From contig OY365810.1 of assembly GCA_959347315.1 (NCBI GenBank), positions 8,589,647 to 8,653,646 on the forward strand: DNA of 64,000 nucleotides, in the 5' to 3' direction. The position numbers and the translations under genes are program-made. Positions 58,272-64,000 of this stretch are shown piece by piece. The notes under the pieces were generated by a model. That model did no database searches. It was not told the DNA's origin and worked only from the letters and a program-made list of their open reading frames with translations. Source of the DNA: Bimastos eiseni (taxonomy: Eukaryota; Annelida; Clitellata; Crassiclitellata; Lumbricidae). Position 1 is the first letter of the stretch. Each line of letters begins with the position of its first letter.

Positions 58272-60717
58272 TAGGCTGACCAGATATTGGAAACTAAAAA
58301 CCGGAACACTTCAATCACAAAATTGATTTGTGTTTTGTCAATAATTATAATATAACTTGCACAAATATCTACTTTATGCTTATACAATCATATACAATAT
58401 ACATTATATTGGTATAACTGAAAGGTTTTATTGCAAATCATGCTTTTAAATTTAAAATTTAATTATACATTTATCAAATCAGTCACTCATATTTGGCGCT
58501 TGAATGTAGGCTTGTTAAAAGTTTTTTGTCTGCTAATATCCTGTCATAAAATTCAACACATGTTTCTTCCATATTCACTTTCACTATCATAACAGCTTCA
58601 AGAGTTTCTTCTGATAATCGACTTTTTTGATCTGACCAATAAGAGTTCATCAGTGAGAAAACTCGCTCAACTGGAGCATTAGTTCCAGGAATTGCTAACA
58701 AGAATTGTAGAATCATTTTCAAATTTGGAAGAATTATCTCTCTTTCTTGCAGATCATTGAAAATATGCAACCATCTGCTATCCACCGCAACATTGTTTTC
58801 ATTCCATTGTTCCACTTTTTCTCGACTAACAAAATTGCAAACGCATGTCATTTCATCAAACAGTGCATTGTCATCAATGTCATATCCAACTGGCTTACAA
58901 ATTTTGATAAGATCCTCAAGGCTTTTTTCAAACATATCCCAAGTAATTGTTCCTCTCAAATTCATCCAACTGAACAGCTTGAATGGTGCATAACTAACTT
59001 CACACATGTCAAAATATTCCAAAGAAGTTGCATAAAAAGATTGAACTGTTTGCAAAAAGTCATCCTCAATTATGGCACCAGAATCCACAGCAATATTAAG
59101 GAGTTGCTTTACTTTGATGCTTAAAAACTTATTTGTTTTCCTACTCTCTAGTTTTTCTTTCAGTTCTGCAAGATCACAGCAGACTTCAACTGCAGTAGAC
59201 ATGCTCCTTTCCATCTTCAAAATTGTAGCATTAAACAATGCAAGTTGATTATGTGTGAACCACAACCACAATTCTGAACATGGATGGTCAAAAAATTGTC
59301 TCAAAACTATGGGACACTTTTCCTCAGCTGAATAAAATTCTTTCAAACCATCAAACATTTGTAAAATTCTTTCAACAGCAGGCATCAAGGAAAGCCAACG
59401 AGTGTTGCCACTATTCAAAATTTCTTTATATTCAGTGTCCACATATTCACAGAAATTTTTCAGCCTCTCAACACGAACAGTGTAAATATGGAAATAGCTG
59501 AAGATTTTATTAACAATTACTTCAACATCAACTGGGAGGGTATCGCATGCTGTTTTAGCGCAGTTATGAACTACATGAGCTGCACATCCAATACCAATCA
59601 GTTCCCTACCAAGTCGTTTTTGCAGCCTAAAAAATATATTGTTCTGTCCTCTCCTCAAAACCCCTCCAAAATTTGCATTTGTGTTGTCTGCTGAAAAAGC
59701 AATTAATTTGTTGTTCAAGTTGTATTTTTCTAAAACGTCAACAATATGATCACATAAGACCTCAGATGTTTCTCTTTTAACGGAAGAAAATGTTAGTACT
59801 TTATTTTTACTTCCACTGTTCGGACCTGATGGCACAAAATATCTTACAATAACTGGCAAAAATTTAACATTGTTATGATTGGAAGCATCAACAGAGACAG
59901 ACACAAACATTGAATTTGCAAGATCCTGATCAAGACGTTGTGTTGTCAGTGGTGCTAGAACATTTGTAATAATAGCCTCAGTCTTTGTTCTGGCACAAGT
60001 AAATTTTGGCTCGAACATTTTTCTGATCAGCTGTGATGTACAATCCATTGATCTGAAACTTTGATTGTGGCATACGGTGTGGTATGCATACGTACCCTCT
60101 GCAGCAGCTAAATTATACTCTTCTTTACCTGGTTGTCTAGCTGTATAATATTTAGCTAATGATGAAGAACTTGCTCTTGCACTCAGAGCGACCTTGTGTT
60201 TCTAAGTGGCAATGTGGTCATTGATGTCTGACCTGCCCCCGTGAGCAACCGAAATAGTTGACTTACAGATACTGCAGAATGCAGTACTACCATCAGTCGC
60301 ACTGCTGGACAAGAATGAAAACTCGGCCTTCAGATCGTCGTTAAAAGAACATTTTCGTTTTGACATTTTATAATTTTATTTTAGTAATTTTGTTTCAAGT
60401 TTTATAATTATGATTTTAAATTAAAAATTATTATTTATGAAAATCTGTTTTCTCAGAATATTATTACTACGACAATATGACGTTTAAAACCGGAAGAGGT
60501 ATTATCGTATTATACATGGTAGTAAATAAATAAAAGTGAAGTTAAAAATGAATTTACTCGCCAGATGTCAGTAGTAAAATCAAGGAGACGTTGATAAGTC
60601 AGGTCAGTTCTTAAAAACCGGGACATTTTTAGGGTTTGGCCTACCTTTCCCGGCAGCCGGGACAGCTGGCAGATTATCGGGACTGTCCCGGAAAAACCGG
60701 GACGTCTGGTCAGTCCA
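58272..60717 (-). mobile_element. Complete-ended hAT transposon with 8-bp target-site duplication
   Basis: The flanks CTCTAATG (58264-58271) and CTCTAATG (60718-60725) are identical. The termini TAGGCTGACCAGA and, in reverse complement, TGGACTGACCAGA are inverted repeats. Near the right end are further CCCGG/CCGGGAC inverted words. The 2446-base element encodes one transposase on the minus strand with a single stop. An exact 8-base duplication suggests a comparatively young insertion. Confidence 0.93.
58483..60366 (-). pseudogene. hAT transposase, one internal stop
   Basis: From ATG 60366 to the TGA at 58483-58485 the frame spans about 627 codons, broken by one TAG at 60202-60204 (codon 55). 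The N-terminal part has a BED-like zinc finger (FCSICK ... DIND H ... KHK), and the stop falls within it. The catalytic core shows SVSVDASNH with the first Asp, FSADNTNANFGG, IGCAAHVVHNCAKTAC and GNTRWLSL. The C-terminus has the hAT dimerisation block LAIPGTNAPVERVFSLMN and KSRLSEETLEAVM. If translation began after the stop, at 60048, a 521-residue protein without the finger would remain. The enzyme cuts and rejoins the element's ends. The type resembles ZBED-like/SCAND3-like hAT proteins. Confidence 0.9.
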
Positions 60718-61073
60718 CTCTAATGGCCGCGATACGGCCACGTGCTGAGCCTCGGCTACGCAGTCACATGGCCAATGGCTCACAAACGTACAAAATTCGT
60801 CTGAACGCCAACGAATTAATTCGGCAAGCACAGTCAACACTATAGAACTCTAACATGTTAGAAATTGATAAGCAAATTTTGCATATAAATTAAAATATTC
60901 GTCGAAATGACGCACGAGTCAAAATAAATCGACCAAGATGGCCGATCGCGTGCGCAGAATCCATACTGGTAATGTTTTATGGAGGGTATTTCACGTTGAT
61001 GGCAGCTGTGCATTACATGGAGCGCCACTAGAAATCTCATGCCATTCGAATGTGGGAAGGTGATTGTAACTCA

Positions 61074-62544
61074 CAGTGGCGTAGGTAGGATTTCCCCAAG
61101 GGGTAGAGGTAAGTGTAGGCACTTTTGGAATAGTCATTTTCCCCACTAGATCTACTATAAATTAGGGGGCTCTTTGAGTCAGAATTTCTTCAAAATTTTG
61201 GCCTTTTTTGCACTGCAACAGTTTTTTGTGATATTACAAAATATAAATACTTGTTATTAAAATCGACTAAGGCGCATAGCCAGTGATTTTTTAAACAATG
61301 GACATAACATTACAAACATGCTAACGCCTTAAAGTTGATATGATTATGAAATAGCCCTGCCTATGCAAGTCAGTCTCAGATATTCTTTTCTTAACATCTT
61401 AGTAGGCTAATATATTTCTTCTGATTATCATTAGAAGTTAACTTTTCTTGTCATTAGGGCCTATCTTATGTATTCATTCCTTAATCGTAATGAATATGGG
61501 TCTTAACTTGCTTGACTTCACAGAACGAAATCTAATCTTCGCTTCCTTAGTAGTTCATTGATTGTTGGGGTCATTTCACGGTGAACATATAGAGCTAATC
61601 AATTCAGCCTAATTTTGCTTGTCGAGTTCCTGAGATATGTTTTCAGACGGCGAAGTGTTGAGAAAGAACGTTGTCAGATGGAAACAGGCAATGTAATGTT
61701 GCCAAGATTTGCAGCAACTTTGTAATATTTGGATGAACTGCTGAATGACACAAATGCATTGCATCCAAAACATTTTTGCCACACTACCCGTTTCTTTGCG
61801 TGTAAGACGGTACCGCAGCCTTAGTTCTGCCACTAATGAATCCCAATACGTTGAGAGCCATTCCTTATGAAATGATCGCTTAACTTTGTTTAATGCTATT
61901 CTTGCCCCAACATCTTACAGCAAGAGATAACAATGTTTAGTTAAACTTTAACATAACACCTTCCAACGAGAGATAACTCTGCTTACTAATTTTATAGTTG
62001 ATCCACTATATACAATGCAGCAATTTATATAATTTATCATTTATATTCAACTGTTTTAAACTTTTGAACACTAAAATTGGTTGGTATAATGCGTCCAATG
62101 ATCATGTCTAAGGATGAACTGACCTATCTCTTTATATTTCTATATATATAATATATATATTATTTAAATACATACATGCACACCCATTTTATATAGTCAT
62201 ATATATAGTACGTATAGGGCTTATGACAGATGTCTTATATCCCTCTCCTATATCCGAAAATCATTGAATGATACATTGCGCTTGTCACATTATAGGCTAA
62301 GTTCTGCTTCATTTACACCATGACATAGGGTATTGGGTATACATCAAATCCATGCCACAGCTGTTGCCTCCCTGGAGTCGGCGCGTATGCTGCACTCAGT
62401 GCACTTTGAGTGTATGTTAGTCCTCTAGCGAGGGTTACGGTCCCAAAATTATCCAAACTTATTCTGTAGGTTATTGCTAAAAAATATTTTAAACTATGCC
62501 AATGGGGGGTTTGACCCCCAAACCCCCCCATGCCTACGCCACTG
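61074..62544 (-). mobile_element. Decayed hAT element with 8-bp target-site duplication
   Basis: The ends CAGTGGCGTAGGTAGG and, in reverse complement, CAGTGGCGTAGGCATGG are inverted. The flanks GTAACTCA (61066-61073) and GTAACTTA (62545-62552) match at seven of eight bases. Inside, the minus strand around 61560-61700 still reads LPVSI, QRSFSTLRRLKTYLR and LALYVHRE, the hAT dimerisation block with stops. The terminal CAGTGGCGTA is shared with the element at 18125-19716, so both may be one lineage. Confidence 0.78.
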
Positions 62545-62729
62545 GTAACTTAAAATATCATACCTCATTCAATAAAAATATAATTTTTCGACGATGCGAG
62601 TTGGTTTCCTGGTCGGCCTCCAGTCAATCAGCCTGGCCGATGCATAATTATGTTACGACGATAGGCTCAACCAATCACAGCCTAGGGGTTGTGCACCGAT
62701 TGGCAGCCGATGTGCATTCTGGGGATGGT

Positions 62730-62738
62730 TATAAAAAG
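62730..62738 (+). promoter_or_regulatory. TATA box before CARD exon D
   Basis: TATAAAAAG lies about 30 bases before a possible start near 62760 and 100 bases before an ATG at 62831 that opens into the CARD frame. It would make the downstream CARD the first exon of its own gene. The alternative is that the CARD is an internal exon of gene 3. Confidence 0.45.
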
Positions 62739-62891
62739 ACTTAAATGCCAGTCACGGCACTACATGTTGCAGACAGGAACTAACTTTATCTAAACTTGCC
62801 GTCTTTCATTTACAACCTAACTGCACTTTAATGCTAAGCCTTTTAAATTATATAATCTTTGCCTTGGTAATGAATAATATTATTGTTTTAG

Positions 62892-63197
62892 AATATTCAG
62901 TTGGATTTCGCGAAGAATGGCCTTTAACGGAAAAAGAAAAGTCATTACTAGACATAAATCATGAAAGTTTGGTTGATTTTCTGCAACTGACCGAACTACT
63001 TGGTCTTCTGTATTCCTCGAAAGTCATAAACAGAAGGCAGATGGACACAATTTCTTCAACGCCAACTTCGCATCAGAAAAACCAAACCCTGCTGGACATT
63101 CTGAGAAAACGCAGTTTACGTGACTATCAACAGACGATCTTCTGCCTTCACAGGTCACAACAAAGTCATATTGCAAAACTACTCGACAGTGAAGGAG
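62892..63197 (+). CDS. CARD exon D (gene start or continuation of gene 3)
   Basis: A phase 1-1 reading gives a 306-base exon behind TTGTTTTAG, ending before GTAGGA. The 102 residues have a CARD/death-fold pattern: EEWPLTEKEKSLLDINHESLV, LQLTELLGLLYSSKVINRR, QMDTISSTPTSHQKNQTLLDIL, then DYQQTIFCLHRSQQSHIAKLL. Alternatively translation starts at 62831 or 62870 without splicing, adding a hydrophobic N-terminus (LLNYIIFALVMNNIIVL); this frame is open from 62831, and the TATA box upstream supports it. If spliced, it would give gene 3 a second CARD. The sequence after 63197 runs into a TA microsatellite (about 63205-63224) and then out of the recognisable coding region. Confidence 0.68.
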
Positions 63198-63241
63198 GTA
63201 GGACTATATATATATATATATATATAACCATCATTGAATAA

Positions 63242-64000
63242 ATTTCTATCTTCTTCTACTTCAACAACCCTGCTAGTTGACTTCTGTCAAGTGAGATCAG
63301 TTTATAAGAGAAACTACAGTCTATGAGTAGTAGTAGTGTGTCATGCTACTCCCTGATCCACCTCAGTAAGTTGGCACCTCAGCAAAGCCTTTCCAAACAG
63401 GTTGCTTAAATAGACGAACTGTATAATAATATCACTCAAAAATTCACACATATAATAGTTTATTAGTATGCTATTTCTTTAATCTGAACTAGACCTTTCT
63501 AATCAAAGTCAGGAACTTTCATGGTGCCATTATCGCAATACCTAATTTTCCGGTGTACGATGGTTTCTTACCAGAATGGAGTCAAAATAAACTCCAGGTA
63601 TCAGAGTCGAACAGATAATATCCGTCATGCCTCTTAGATTAGCGGCTTAGATAAGAATACCTTAGACGATTATGTATTAGATATTTCAATTTTTGTTAAA
63701 GGATTCATTGCGACTCAGGCATTTGTAATGCAATATCTAAGTCCCTGCAGGTTGTGCAAACAAGAGAGGTAGGATGACTAGGGATATCATTTACGATAAA
63801 CTGACTGGAGAAATATTATATAGCTTACAAGGAGTGAAAAGAACATTCAATGAAATAAAAATGGCAAATGTTTGAACGCAGCAATTTCAAAGAATACATT
63901 CTCAGTCATTGTGTCCTATATTGTTTTCATTTGCCCTCCCCTCCCATCAACTTTCACCTGAATATTGCATTCGTTATGTTATTGACACCTATCACCTATT
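63242..64000. other. Right edge, nothing recognised
   Basis: No further exon, RNA or repeat could be supported. The gene containing CARD exon D must continue here or beyond the window. Confidence 0.4.

Noticed and set aside
58747..59694. Plus-strand frames within the hAT transposase
   Set aside because: They are antisense shadows of the minus-strand transposase.
1..64000. Echinoderm origin, suggested by abundant TAGGCCTA and TACATGTA words
   Set aside because: The words are not diagnostic. The mitochondrial insertion has the annelid-type order and ATA at conserved Met sites, which argues against the echinoderm code and order.

Overview
The window is nuclear DNA of an animal: long AT-rich introns with GT/AG borders, exons that almost all begin and end in phase 1, and many decayed transposable elements. 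The best clue to the lineage is a nuclear copy of mitochondrial DNA at about 21372-22170. It keeps the order tRNA-Asp, atp8, tRNA-Tyr, tRNA-Gly, cox3 and reads under the invertebrate mitochondrial code (TGA=Trp, AGA=Ser, ATA at Met positions). That order is the one I know from clitellate and related annelids, so I infer an annelid. The frequent TAGGCCTA words first suggested an echinoderm; the gene order argues against that.

Layout: 0-8 kb is repeats (L2/CR1-like and RTE-like reverse-transcriptase remnants, a GTCTCG-rich repeat, an LTR-like segment, a dispersed minisatellite). 8.4-13.5 kb carries gene 1: a TATA box, a leader exon, charged K/Q/E-rich exons, a CARD exon and a coiled-coil exon; its 3' end is not recognised. 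14-25 kb is mostly repeats (second RTE copy, a hAT element with target-site duplications, the numt, a tRNA-derived SINE, an L2 fragment). 25.9-31.2 kb encodes a signal peptide, three immunoglobulin domains and a transmembrane segment. 31.7-46.2 kb holds two copies of a roughly 4-kb segment with linker exons and an NHL-type beta-propeller exon. The propeller is broken in the first copy and intact in the second (44333-45201), and a second CARD exon (41643-41975) lies just before the intact copy. 50.4-54.9 kb is a decayed intronless repeat-type gene with Cys-rich and PIN/FEN1-like motifs. 56.0-63.2 kb has two more CARD exons around two hAT elements, one complete at its ends (58272-60717).

How the genes may work together: splice phases are compatible with one receptor, signal peptide-Ig-Ig-Ig-TM-CARD-linkers-propeller, in which an outer Ig part would signal through a cytoplasmic CARD and propeller. 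This joining is inference and needs transcripts. With at least four CARD exons in about 50 kb, the window looks like a rapidly changing innate-immune receptor cluster in which exons have been duplicated, shuffled and broken, amid heavy transposon traffic.
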